49,721 nucleotides of DNA from Spirochaetales bacterium (GTDB taxonomy: Bacteria > Spirochaetota > Spirochaetia > SZUA-6 > RPPD01): contig JAFGSW010000090.1 in assembly GCA_016934415.1 (NCBI GenBank), positions 1 to 49,721 on the forward strand, in the 5' to 3' direction. Shown here one piece after another: positions 25,801-34,101 of this stretch (position 1 is its first letter; each line of letters opens with the position of its first letter). Made by a program: the position numbers and the translations under genes. The notes under the pieces were generated by a model. The model did no database searches and was not told the DNA's origin. It was given only the letters and a program-made list of their open reading frames with translations.

Positions 25801-28294
25801 CGGGAACGTCACGGTATTTTTACGCGCCGCGGACGCTTCGGGCAACCTCACCTCCGTGCCGCTCGCAGTCAAGAAGGACACAACCGCTCCTTCGCTTGCT
25901 ATCATTACTCCGGAAGCGGGCGCCAAGGTGAACGGGCTCTTCACCGTCACCGGCGCAACCGCCGACGCGGGACGGACGACCAAGGTGGAATTCTCAAGCG
26001 ACGGCAAGACGTACCTTCCGGTCGAGGGCGTGAACTATTTCGCCTACAACCTCGACCTCACGCAGTTTCAGAAAATGCCGGATAAATTCTACTTCCGGGC
26101 GACCGACGCGGCGAACAATTCGTCGGTGGTCAATCCGCAGTTCGAAATCGACACCGCCACGGACAAGCCGCGGGTCGAGATCCAGGTTCCCGCCAAGGGA
26201 GAGGTGCTTCGCAATGACTTCACGGTCTCCGGGATGGCCTTCGACGACGACGGGATCAAGTCGATTTCCTACCGCCTCGATGGCAAGGAATGGGTGCAGA
26301 TGGGCGGCGGATCGAGCTTCAGCGTCCCGATCCAACTGGTCAACATCTCCGACAATGAACACAAAATCGAGGTGCAGGCCGAAGATCTGAACGGCTTGAA
26401 GGGCGACATCGCGGCATCGACCTTCTTCGTCTCGAAGGAGGAACCCATCGCCGTTCTCACGGCTCCCGCCATCGAAACGACGACCCGCGGCGCGATCGCC
26501 CTCACGGGCACGGCCTCCGACGCCAACGGCCTCGCGTCCGTCGCGATCTCGTTCGACAATGGCAACACCTGGCAGAACGCGTCGGGAGCGGACAAGTGGA
26601 ACTACACGTTCGACACCGCCCTCCTCGCGGACGGCGTGCACCGCCTCCTCGTCATGGCCGTGGACAAGACGGGCACGGAAGGATTGTCCGCCACCCTGCT
26701 CCACGTCGACAACACCCTCCCCACGCTTTCTCTTGACCGTCCGGCCGAAGGCGAAACGGTCACGGACACCCTTGTCCTCGACGGCCGGGCCTTCGACAAC
26801 ATCGTGCTGCAGCGCCTCGTCGCCAACGTGGCGCCGGTGAACCAGAGCAAGCCCGACAACGCGGGAGTCGAATACGCCCTCCCCTCGGGCTCGACGGGCG
26901 GCGTGTTCGTGAAGAGCGTCGACATGAGCAAACTCAAGGAGGGCTGGTACAATATCCGCATCGAGGCCGCCGACAAGGCGAACAACGTTTCATACGTCAC
27001 CCGCAACGTCAAGGTCGAGCAAAAGAAAATCACCAACCGGGTGGACGTGATCTTTCCGCAAGACGGCGACAGTCTGGCCGGACCCTTCACGGTGAGCGGA
27101 CAGGTCGTCTCCGAGCTCGAGGTGAAGGGCGCGACGCTCTCCGTAGACGGCCAGGACGGCACGCCGCTTGAATTGAACGCGAGCGGCTATTATCGCCTGC
27201 CCTTCGATCCGGAGAAGCTTTCCGCGGGCGACCACGTCCTCTCGGTGTCCGCCTCGCTCGCCGACGGGAGCGTCATTAATTCCGAAAAAACGCATCTCCG
27301 GTACGCGGCCAAAGGGCCGTGGGTGAACATCACCAGTCTCTCCACCGGGGACTTCATCACCAAGCGCCCCTGGCTCCAGGGCCAGGCCGGCTATTACCTG
27401 GCCCCCGCAGCCCGCGAAGACAAGGAGGCGTTCGCCGCGTACGAAAAGGAGACGTGGGCGAACCGCATTGAGAAGGTCGAAATCAGCATGGACAACGGCA
27501 AGACCTTCACGGCCGCGGGCGGCCAGACTTCATGGAGCTACCGGCTGCAGACCCAGGACATCCCCGACGGGATCGTGCGCCTCATGGTTCGCGCCACCGC
27601 CGCCTCCGGCGCGACGGCGATTACCAAGGCCATCGTCGTCAATGACGATCTTTCTCCCATGGTGAAAATTCTGCGCCCCGAGGAGGGACAACGCTTCAAT
27701 GACCGGATCGCCGTACTCGGCGTCGCGTCCGACGAAAACGGCCTCACCGACGTGCACATCAATCTCCGCCCGGGCGACAAGGCCGGCTACAAGATCCCTG
27801 ATTTCATCCAGGGAATGTACCTGGATTTCCAGGGCCGGACCGTGTTCACCGGAACCTTCTCCTGGCAGGCCGGCTTCGGTCTCACCTTCTTCGACCAGAA
27901 CGTGAAATTGCAGGCCCTGGTCGGAATGGAGCCGGAATCGCGTTTCGACGGGCTGGTCCTCGGCGTCAAGCTCCTCGCCAACATCTTCAAGCTGCCCTTC
28001 GAGGCGCTTTTCGGTCCGGACTGGGAATTCTTCTCCATGTCTCTCGCCCTGGGCGCCACCTTTGCGTACTTCACCAATTCCGGTACGACGATCGAATTCA
28101 CGGACGACGGGCGCGTCCTGGGGGCGGCTCTCGCCCAGTTCGAATTCGCCAAGTTTTCGGTCAAGGAATGGAGCGCGTTCAACGCGTACTCGCTCTACGT
28201 CGAGTTCGATCTGTGGTTCCTCTCGACGGACGTTCCCGGCGCTCCCGTACTTGATCCGAAAATCATGTTCGGACTGAGAATCGGATTGTTCTAA
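22826..28294 (+). CDS. giant exported Ig-like repeat protein with barrel-like C-terminus
   Basis: A 1,822-residue protein. The signal peptide ends GFAQ, and a Pro/Thr linker (PTPTPAVSPPPSPSPAPEAE) follows. Then come many Ig-like units to about residue 1640, with ties such as DNTKPELQILSP and DTTAPSLAII. The last 165 residues differ: amphipathic segments (GTFSWQAGFGLTFFDQNVKL, SLALGATFAYFTNSG) end in IMFGLRIGLF with terminal Phe, like an outer-membrane strand. It may therefore be anchored by its C-terminus while the upstream partner is a lipoprotein. GAGGAG lies six bases before the ATG. Confidence 0.82.
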   Translation: MRIKILFAVIVILGLAAATGFAQTPKPAKTPTPTPAVSPPPSPSPAPEAEPLVSKDTPDKKLNQYRKVYGRENWDYTYDVSDLNKGTYNIIIQATDKAGNVYYSTPVNILIDPESDLPVVSFTNPVPEMRVGGSMLNIVGTCTDDDAVATVQVSIDKGDFKDAEGQDFWSYKLQTQGMDDGRHEITVQGVDVNGVVGKAVTRSFNLDTHKPLTQVTSFPSGVLLSGARDLEGTVQDLNDIASFYFSEDNGKTFTPLGTSYKREEKKYYFKLRLDTTRMPDGPQVYWFKGVDKTGSEGLAAFLFFVDNTKPELQILSPIKDEKRNGKFYVIGTVHDVIGVESLSYQYRDKTGEIKLLPGNPYWYMELDTTPYAATEETVTFTVKDTVGNVVKTPFNIAIDQNADKPVVDIAAPADKSSSGPDLDAYGFVSDDDGNESIVYTLDAKEPVTLPAKEAFSFRLTGLEPGKHVLSIYGVDVNKVKGDKKTVEFNVLGTAAVIRIQSIAVQGTAHQFFPGFEVGPFDKAVLKGTVSEYEKLKRVRWSIDGSAEKDVSLRSGLDKYTRDFDLALPDALPAGIVEVRITAVDAFDRTTEHLAAVHVTDYGSIFSKPGFYQADARLDSGTVGLTADYPYECFFVGDPVKSIDLEPKLSSVNAHAMNGRVSVIPLSDVKGETARIKIVTDNNETFYTDPITFGPGDSYFSEPLRQVKLSSVAAATGRADFYPGITISSPDGRTKIEGACNSAATRVEVSFDNKNYRGADYRRANDKPSSVFSFDVPRELPYGYNEIFLRLSGDKQSQAPYRSFFFKIDPSQKHNQNDSGVYFKDARIDADGHVRLSKDAPLYGFSVGREIKSVSVKPATDLVKASYSGNFITVEASGEGQTPPVKIEVAIVNNLTFTSQAFVFATDLAPPDVRIVSPAPGDWVNKTLLLSGTASDGSGVQSLEYRIGAGGDWVKLSPKSPPPKTDRRGKPTKTDEPADNSFSQTIDLSGTADGNVTVFLRAADASGNLTSVPLAVKKDTTAPSLAIITPEAGAKVNGLFTVTGATADAGRTTKVEFSSDGKTYLPVEGVNYFAYNLDLTQFQKMPDKFYFRATDAANNSSVVNPQFEIDTATDKPRVEIQVPAKGEVLRNDFTVSGMAFDDDGIKSISYRLDGKEWVQMGGGSSFSVPIQLVNISDNEHKIEVQAEDLNGLKGDIAASTFFVSKEEPIAVLTAPAIETTTRGAIALTGTASDANGLASVAISFDNGNTWQNASGADKWNYTFDTALLADGVHRLLVMAVDKTGTEGLSATLLHVDNTLPTLSLDRPAEGETVTDTLVLDGRAFDNIVLQRLVANVAPVNQSKPDNAGVEYALPSGSTGGVFVKSVDMSKLKEGWYNIRIEAADKANNVSYVTRNVKVEQKKITNRVDVIFPQDGDSLAGPFTVSGQVVSELEVKGATLSVDGQDGTPLELNASGYYRLPFDPEKLSAGDHVLSVSASLADGSVINSEKTHLRYAAKGPWVNITSLSTGDFITKRPWLQGQAGYYLAPAAREDKEAFAAYEKETWANRIEKVEISMDNGKTFTAAGGQTSWSYRLQTQDIPDGIVRLMVRATAASGATAITKAIVVNDDLSPMVKILRPEEGQRFNDRIAVLGVASDENGLTDVHINLRPGDKAGYKIPDFIQGMYLDFQGRTVFTGTFSWQAGFGLTFFDQNVKLQALVGMEPESRFDGLVLGVKLLANIFKLPFEALFGPDWEFFSMSLALGATFAYFTNSGTTIEFTDDGRVLGAALAQFEFAKFSVKEWSAFNAYSLYVEFDLWFLSTDVPGAPVLDPKIMFGLRIGLF

Positions 28295-28306
28295 AACATC
28301 CTTCAT

Positions 28307-28341
28307 AAAAAAAGGCCGTCCTTTCGGGATGGCCTTTTTTT
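28307..28341. terminator. bidirectional terminator between convergent genes
   Basis: A hairpin GGCCGTCC-tttc-GGATGGCC is flanked by A residues on the left and T residues on the right, so it can end transcription from both the Ig-protein operon and the convergent DUF4015 gene. Confidence 0.9.
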
Positions 28342-30506
28342 CATTGCGGGTGCTCGATGATGCTTTCGTAATTGAGTTTTCTGGGAAGATCTTTCTTGAT
28401 TTGAGTCGAGGTGGGCAGAACTTTGTCCCCCAGGTACTTCCTCATGCCTTTCACCAGAATAATGTACTCCGAAAGATCGTTCCAGAAAATATAGTCGGCG
28501 GTTCCCGAATCCTTGAGCCCGTCGAGCTCCCAGCCGATGTAGTCCACGCCGTAGTTGTCCGCATTGTCCCGGTAATAAAACGCCTGGATATACGGGCGCA
28601 GGTGCGCGCCCCCCAGGAGCTCGTGGGCGCGTTTGCAGCTCAGGTAAATCGTGTAATAAATCCGCTTGTCGCCGTAATTGGCCGCGTAGCCTCCCGAATA
28701 GTGAGAGGGGTAGAACATCGGGCTCACCGCGTCCACCCAGGCCGCCATTTCCGTGATATCCTGTCCGATCCAGCGGCCGAACTTGTACACGGCCTGATAG
28801 CCGAAGAGGTCGATGGAAACGGGCGCCTTGAGCGCGGCGCGGGCCTTCTTCAGGAAGGAGACGAGCGCCTCCCGTCCGAGCTGGCCCTTCTTCTGAAAAT
28901 CGTACTTGGCCCGGCCGTAGGAGTCTCCCTTGAGGTCCGGCAAACGGATGTAGTCGAACTGGATCTCGTCCACGCCCGCCGCCTCCACCGCCTTGGCGCA
29001 GGCGATGTTGTAGTCCCAGGCGAACTCACTGAAGGGGTCCACCCACTTTTCCGGGCCCTTGGTGAGCGGCCGGCCGCTGTCGAGCTTGACCGCGTATTTG
29101 TGTTTTTCATAATCGTACAGGTACTCGTCCTTGAAGACAACCATCCGGCCGATGACGTAGATTCCGTCAGCATGAAGCTTTTCCACCGTTTCCTTGAAAT
29201 TGATGTAGGCTTCCACCTTTCCCTGCACTTTCGTGATAAGCGGATCGTCGGTCCGCACGCGCAGGCTTCCGTAGTCGTCCTTGAGGTTTATGATCACGGC
29301 GTTGAGCTTGAGGCGCCCCAGCAGGCGAATGAGCTTCGGGTAATTGTCCTTCTGCGTAAACGTGTAGCTGATGTACAGGCCTTTTTTCCCGTAGACCTTG
29401 GGGTCGGGCCGGAACATGCGGACGGGAACGTAGGAGAGCCGCAATGAAACGCATTGACCGTCGGCGGTGCTGAACGATATGAGAGACTCCCCCGAAAGGA
29501 ACATCTCACGAAAAAGGCGATCGGCGGCGGCGCCCGGATCGGGCTTTACGACCGGAATGATCCTGCGCCATGGCCGGTTGGTGGCGACGAAAAGCGCGCC
29601 GTTCCTGACAAAAAGCGTTTCCACGCTGTAAAAATCGCCGTTTGGATAAGTGTAGAGCTCCGGCGCCGGAAGACGCTTGAACTCGCGATCCGAAAAGCTG
29701 CCCCGGTACACGCCGCCGCCGTTCCCCAGCCCCGCGTAAAACACGTCGTTGTCCTCGCCGAAACAGAGCGCGGTGACGATTTCCAGGTAATTGGGCCGGG
29801 CCGTGGGTTCCCCGGGCAGGCCCTTGTAAATTCCCGAAATGCTCCGTCCCCCGTCCTTGGAGACATAAACGCCGTTGTTTATTTTCGTGCCCAGCTGAGC
29901 GGTGCCGACGAGGATCAGGTTGGGATTTTCAGGGTGCCAGGCTACGCAAAGGAATTCCACATTGGTGGCCGCTCCCTCGAGCGGAGCCAGGGTAAACGTG
30001 CGTCCGCCGTCCAGAGAAAGGGAGAGCGATTCGGGGAACAGGGCGGCGATGCGCAGCTTATCCCGCGAGATCGAGACGCTCATGATCGCCTTGGTGAGTC
30101 CGTGATCTTGGAAGGGATACACCACTTCTTTCGGGAGGCCTGAATCGATCCGATCCCAATTCTCCCCGCCGTCGCCGGTCGCGAGAAGGCCGTGCTTGCG
30201 CGTGACGAGGGTGAAGCGTTCGGCGCTTTCGGGGAGAACGGCCAGGATCTCGAAGCTCTCGGGCTCCGGGACGTTTTTCGCCGCCCGGAACAGGCGATTG
30301 AATTCAACGGTTTTTTTCCGGTCGGCGACGAGGTTGAAGAAATCGACGTCTCCGTTTTTTTCAAGCTTGTAGACCGCATCATGGGTGAGATCGAGGCGGG
30401 GACAAGGACAGGATATGATGAGGACGAGTCCCGCGGCCGTCAACGCCGCGGAAGCCAAAATCCTGGCACCCATTGTCGAACGAACGTCTCTGCGAAACAG
30501 CGGCAT
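28341..30506 (-). CDS. Asp-box propeller plus DUF4015 putative glycoside hydrolase lipoprotein
   Basis: A 721-residue lipoprotein; the N-terminal segment ends VLIISC. The first half contains Asp-box motifs (TGDGGENW, SLDGGRTF, SKDGGRS) typical of sialidase-type propellers. From about residue 375 the DUF4015 TIM-barrel region begins (KGLYISYTF), with NAVIINLKDDYG, WVDPFSEFAWDYN, DEIQFDYIRLP and SPMFYPSHYSGGY. DUF4015 is classed as a putative glycoside hydrolase; substrate and activity are unproven. The start at 30506 is chosen for ACAGGAG five bases upstream. It is convergent with the Ig-giant pair. Confidence 0.85.
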   Translation of the reverse strand: MPLFRRDVRSTMGARILASAALTAAGLVLIISCPCPRLDLTHDAVYKLEKNGDVDFFNLVADRKKTVEFNRLFRAAKNVPEPESFEILAVLPESAERFTLVTRKHGLLATGDGGENWDRIDSGLPKEVVYPFQDHGLTKAIMSVSISRDKLRIAALFPESLSLSLDGGRTFTLAPLEGAATNVEFLCVAWHPENPNLILVGTAQLGTKINNGVYVSKDGGRSISGIYKGLPGEPTARPNYLEIVTALCFGEDNDVFYAGLGNGGGVYRGSFSDREFKRLPAPELYTYPNGDFYSVETLFVRNGALFVATNRPWRRIIPVVKPDPGAAADRLFREMFLSGESLISFSTADGQCVSLRLSYVPVRMFRPDPKVYGKKGLYISYTFTQKDNYPKLIRLLGRLKLNAVIINLKDDYGSLRVRTDDPLITKVQGKVEAYINFKETVEKLHADGIYVIGRMVVFKDEYLYDYEKHKYAVKLDSGRPLTKGPEKWVDPFSEFAWDYNIACAKAVEAAGVDEIQFDYIRLPDLKGDSYGRAKYDFQKKGQLGREALVSFLKKARAALKAPVSIDLFGYQAVYKFGRWIGQDITEMAAWVDAVSPMFYPSHYSGGYAANYGDKRIYYTIYLSCKRAHELLGGAHLRPYIQAFYYRDNADNYGVDYIGWELDGLKDSGTADYIFWNDLSEYIILVKGMRKYLGDKVLPTSTQIKKDLPRKLNYESIIEHPQ

Positions 30507-30719
30507 GTTTTCTCCTGTCCGCACCGCGAGCGCGGGCGCAATATCGGCGCGCCCTTTTTGTGGCGCGTACGCGCGTTGTGCTCATTCCCGCGGAAATTCA
30601 TGAACGACGGGCAGGCACGCGACGACTTATCGGGCGGGTGAAGGAGGGCATTTCGATTCCCCCTCCCGCTTCAAAAGCTTTATATAATGAATGCCGATTC
30701 GCGTCAAGAAAGTCCCCGA

Positions 30720-31307
30720 CTACGGCGTTGTGCCGATGAAAATGAATATGCCTTTCCGCACCATCATCACGGCAATGGCCGCCAGGAGCAGGCTCGTCAC
30801 CTTGCTCATGGCCTTGGCGCCCGTGTCGCCGATAATCCTGATAAGAAAGTCCGACAGGAAAAAGATGCCTCCGGTGATGGCGATATTGACGGCCAGCGAG
30901 ACGAGGGTGACGATGACGCCGTGCTGGGTCGCGAGGATGAGCGAAGTCGTCAGCACGGCCGGTCCGGCGATGAGCGGCGTCCCAAGGGGCACGGCTCCGA
31001 AGTCTTTCCCCGGCATGCGCTGCCGCTTCCGCGGGTTGACGATCTCGATGATGGCGATGCAAAACAGCACCGCTCCGCCGGCCACCATGAAGTCCCCGAC
31101 TGAGATTCCCAGGAACCGGAAGATGAGATCGCCGAGGAAAAGGAATGCGACGGCTATAATGAGCGCCGTTATGATGGATTGAAGAATGATCCGGACCCGT
31201 TCCTTCCGCGTGTAGCCTTCCGTGAAGGAAAGAAAAAGAGGAAGCACGCCGACGGCGTCGATGGCGACGAAAATCGGAATAAAAGCCAGGAAAAAGGTTT
31301 CAATCAT
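30720..31307 (-). CDS. MarC-family integral membrane protein
   Basis: A 195-residue protein with about six membrane segments. It has the MarC/UPF0056 features IPIFVAIDAVGVLPLFLSF near the N-terminus and PLGTPLIAGPAVLTT in the middle. The family function is unknown despite the historical multiple-antibiotic-resistance name. No usable ribosome site is near the ATG: GGAGG is 14 bases away. A promoter-like TTGCCT/CATAAT ends eight bases before it; see findings. Confidence 0.88.
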   Translation of the reverse strand: MIETFFLAFIPIFVAIDAVGVLPLFLSFTEGYTRKERVRIILQSIITALIIAVAFLFLGDLIFRFLGISVGDFMVAGGAVLFCIAIIEIVNPRKRQRMPGKDFGAVPLGTPLIAGPAVLTTSLILATQHGVIVTLVSLAVNIAITGGIFFLSDFLIRIIGDTGAKAMSKVTSLLLAAIAVMMVRKGIFIFIGTTP

Positions 31308-31315
31308 GGTTGACG

Positions 31316-31345
31316 ATTATGCCTCCGAAACCCCGGAAAAGGCAA
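31316..31345 (-). promoter_or_regulatory. possible promoter giving a leaderless marC-type message
   Basis: On the minus strand TTGCCT (31340-31345), an 18-base spacer and CATAAT (31316-31321). The ATG begins eight bases after the -10. Confidence 0.35.
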
Positions 31346-31444
31346 GAACCTGAAATTAAGGAAGAAGATTTTTTTAGGAAGCCAGGAAGAGAAGAAACCG
31401 GGAAAAAAGAAGAATGAACGACCGACCTGACCGAACGCCGCCCC

Positions 31445-32674
31445 TCACGCGCGGAACGGTCCGATCCTCTTTTTCCTTCGCACCGTCTCAATGATGAAGT
31501 AACAGGCGATGCTCGCGCCGGTCAGGATTCCCATGCCGGCGAACCAGAAACGGTAACCGAGAAGGCTGTGTTTGCCGAAATGATCGATGATCAATCCGGA
31601 GGCGCCTCCCAGGAACCCGCCGAACGCGAGGGCGAACGACAAAACGATCCCGTAGACGATGCCCCTGCTTCCGGCCGAGACGATCGAGGCCATGTAGGTT
31701 TCGTTGGCGACGGTGGTCGCGCTCAGGCCGATCCCGTAGCACGCCAGCCCGAGCCACAGCAGTACCGGTGACGGAAAAGCGAAAAAAACGTACCCGGCGG
31801 ACATGACGGCGAACGTGGCGATCACCACCGCGAAGGGCCCGAACCGGTCGCACAGCTTGCCGGTCAGCGGCTGCACGAGCAGCCCGGGCAGGTACGCCAT
31901 GAGTTGGATGACGTCCACTCCGATCCCGTGCGTGAATCCGTTGTCGACCCAATAGGGGGTCACTTCATAGTATCCCCAGTTCATCGTATCGCGCAGCAGC
32001 GCGGGCGCGGCCAAGAGGACGATGACGATCGCCAGGGCGGCCTTCGTCAATCCGTTGGCTTGATTCTTGTCTTCCGCCGCCGGACGCTTCCCGAGGGGCG
32101 GAACGGAACGCACGAACGCGAGAAATATCCAGGCAAAGAGAAACGCCGCCAGCCCCGAGGCGAGAAAGAGGCACCTGAACCCGAGGATGTCCCGCCCCAG
32201 GTGGGTGCCGATGAGCGGGGCGGCCGCGAAGCCGACCGCCGAGCCGATGGACAGCATGCCGATGGCGTGCCCCTGCTTTGATTCGTAGAGCGAGGTCATG
32301 AGCGTGTTGGCCGCCGGATGATAGGTGCCGCCGCCCAAACCCATGAGGAAGGCGAACAGCACGGCCCAGCCGTATCCCGCGGCGGGCGCGAAGGCGACGG
32401 CCGAGGCCGAAAGACTCATGACCACCATTCCGCCGAACAGCACATACTTCAGGTTCACCCGCTTCGCCAGCACCCCGGTCAGAAAATTGGACAAGCCGTA
32501 TCCCAGGTAGGCGACGGTCAGGCGCGTCGTCACCTCGGCCACGCTGGTAAGCCCGAAGAAGGAGGCCATCTGCGGGTACATCGGTTTGTAGAAAATAAGG
32601 AGGTAGTGGTTGAGGCCGTGCAGGATCGAGCAGAGGACCAAATTGAGGCGGATGGCGCGCGCGTCGAGATGCAT
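31445..32674 (-). CDS. major facilitator superfamily transporter
   Basis: A 409-residue protein with about twelve hydrophobic segments and the MFS GxLxDRxG-like loop GKLCDRFGP before the second half. LHGLNHYLLIFYKPMYPQ in the first helix and GLGGGTYHPAANTL in the fourth resemble fosmidomycin-resistance/NarK-like MFS carriers. The substrate is not evident. A longer frame exists upstream, but it runs through the thpR gene. The ATG at 32674 lies two bases after the thpR stop, so translation is probably coupled. Confidence 0.85.
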   Translation of the reverse strand: MHLDARAIRLNLVLCSILHGLNHYLLIFYKPMYPQMASFFGLTSVAEVTTRLTVAYLGYGLSNFLTGVLAKRVNLKYVLFGGMVVMSLSASAVAFAPAAGYGWAVLFAFLMGLGGGTYHPAANTLMTSLYESKQGHAIGMLSIGSAVGFAAAPLIGTHLGRDILGFRCLFLASGLAAFLFAWIFLAFVRSVPPLGKRPAAEDKNQANGLTKAALAIVIVLLAAPALLRDTMNWGYYEVTPYWVDNGFTHGIGVDVIQLMAYLPGLLVQPLTGKLCDRFGPFAVVIATFAVMSAGYVFFAFPSPVLLWLGLACYGIGLSATTVANETYMASIVSAGSRGIVYGIVLSFALAFGGFLGGASGLIIDHFGKHSLLGYRFWFAGMGILTGASIACYFIIETVRRKKRIGPFRA

Positions 32675-32676
32675 CG

Positions 32677-33231
32677 TCAGGTTCCGAATCGTCTTTCCTT
32701 GATCGGCGTGTAAACGGCGCCGTCCGGCCGGAGATCCGACCGGAAGAGAACGCAGCGGTCGATCGTAAAAGGTTCGGCCGGAAGCACGATCCCGTCGAGC
32801 GCTTCCCGTGAAAGGAAGTCGCGCTTGTTGCGGGCGATCGTGACGTGAGGCCGGAACGGGCGGTGTTCGTCCTCGACCGGCCAGCGCTCCCTTGCCAACA
32901 GACGGCCCAGGCAATCGTGCACCGCGACGATGCCCTCGGCGCCCTCGTCCACGGCCGCGTAAACGACGCGGGGATTGCCCGTCGGCGGAAACGTCTCCAC
33001 CGCGGAGAAGCGAACCCGTACGGCCGGCCGGCCGAGCTCTTCGGCGTCCAGGAGACCGGAAAGCCGCGCGGCGCCCTCCGCATCGACTTCCCCGAAGAAA
33101 AAGATGGTGAAATGCAGCCCCGCTTCCCGGGGAACCGACAGGCCGGGGAAGCGCCTCTTCATGTCTGCGCCGACCCGCCCGAGCGCCCGGGTGAAACCGG
33201 GCGGCAGCGGCAGGGCGTAAAACAACCTCAT
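32677..33231 (-). CDS. thpR: RNA 2',3'-cyclic phosphodiesterase (2'-5' RNA ligase family)
   Basis: A 184-residue 2H phosphoesterase with both catalytic HxT motifs: H40-F-T in GLHFTIFFFG and H129-V-T in FRPHVTIARNK. The N-terminus MRLFYALPLPP is typical of the family. It hydrolyses 2',3'-cyclic phosphate ends in vitro; the cellular role is unsettled. The start codon overlaps the recO stop as ATGA, which fixes the start. The frame remains open upstream through recO, but that part is not coding. Confidence 0.92.
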   Translation of the reverse strand: MRLFYALPLPPGFTRALGRVGADMKRRFPGLSVPREAGLHFTIFFFGEVDAEGAARLSGLLDAEELGRPAVRVRFSAVETFPPTGNPRVVYAAVDEGAEGIVAVHDCLGRLLARERWPVEDEHRPFRPHVTIARNKRDFLSREALDGIVLPAEPFTIDRCVLFRSDLRPDGAVYTPIKERRFGT

Positions 33232-33983
33232 AAAAATCCCTTTCCCGTCGCGATGGTGGAGAGCTCGCGCTCGAGGCTTTCCTGGAGAACGAGGTACAAA
33301 AGATTCTTGAACCCGACGAGGGCGCGATCGCTCAAATTCAGGTCTTCCGCGTCGCCGGCCGCCGCGCCGCGCGCACGGCGGTAATAATTCCTCGCGGCGG
33401 GCGAAAACTCGACGCCTCCCTCGCGGCGGCAGGCCGGGCAGACGAATCCTCGAATCCGCTTCACGTAATAGGCGCTCTCCGTCGCGCCGATCGATCTCCC
33501 GCAGATTTCGCATGCGTCGCCGCGCAGCTCGAATCCGGTCAGGTCGAGGAACGTGACGATGAAGCCCAGGACGAGATGAATAACGTCCGGCTCCGGGCAC
33601 TCGTCGAGCCGGAAAAAGGTTTCGCGGAACAATGCGTACAGGTCGCGTCCGGCCTCGCCGCCGCCGAAGGACTTGAGGACGATCTCCGCAAAAAGGCTGG
33701 CCGCGTAAAATCTCCGGAGACCGGTACGCAATCCGGGGAAGGACCGCAGGCACTCGGCATCGGTGATCTTCAGCGATTCTTTTACCGGATCCGCGTAGAG
33801 GGAAAAACGTCCGTAGAGGAACAGCTCGGTGAGCGATTTGAGCCGGCCCGCGGACTTGAGGGCGCCGTGAGCGATCGCCGACAGGATCCCCCGCTCCTCC
33901 GTAAACAGCGTGACCCGCTTGTGTATCTCTCCGAAACGGTCGGCGAGGAGCACGAACCCGTCGACCGTGGATGTGCGCAGCAT
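33228..33983 (-). CDS. recO: DNA repair protein RecO
   Basis: A 251-residue protein with the RecO layout. The N-terminal OB-fold (TVDGFVLLADRFGEIHKRVTLFT) and a helical domain are followed by a zinc-binding CxxC pair, C158/C161 and C182/C185. RecO loads RecA on SSB-coated DNA and anneals strands in RecF-pathway repair, which fits with recJ in the same window. No Shine-Dalgarno precedes the ATG. TTGTCC and TACTTT lie 17 bases apart just before it, so it may have a very short leader. Confidence 0.92.
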   Translation of the reverse strand: MLRTSTVDGFVLLADRFGEIHKRVTLFTEERGILSAIAHGALKSAGRLKSLTELFLYGRFSLYADPVKESLKITDAECLRSFPGLRTGLRRFYAASLFAEIVLKSFGGGEAGRDLYALFRETFFRLDECPEPDVIHLVLGFIVTFLDLTGFELRGDACEICGRSIGATESAYYVKRIRGFVCPACRREGGVEFSPAARNYYRRARGAAAGDAEDLNLSDRALVGFKNLLYLVLQESLERELSTIATGKGFL

Positions 33984-34101
33984 GGAATAAAGTAGCCGCT
34001 CACCGGGCTTTGGACAAGGGGGCTTCTTGACCCTCCGTGTACGGAGCCTGCTCCGAGTCCCCCGACCGCACTGGGGATGAACTCCGTCGAGGGTTGTCCT
34101 T

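Noticed and set aside
33232..33753. Upstream extension of the thpR frame to 358 codons
   Set aside because: The extension is antiparallel in character to known ThpR proteins, lies within recO in another frame, and the ATGA overlap with the recO stop marks the true start.
34013..34100. Several short inverted repeats between recO and the acyltransferase gene, considered as a structured RNA
   Set aside because: The pairings (CTCCGT/ACGGAG, GGACAA/TTGTCC) are short and mutually competing, and no known RNA motif or T tract is present.
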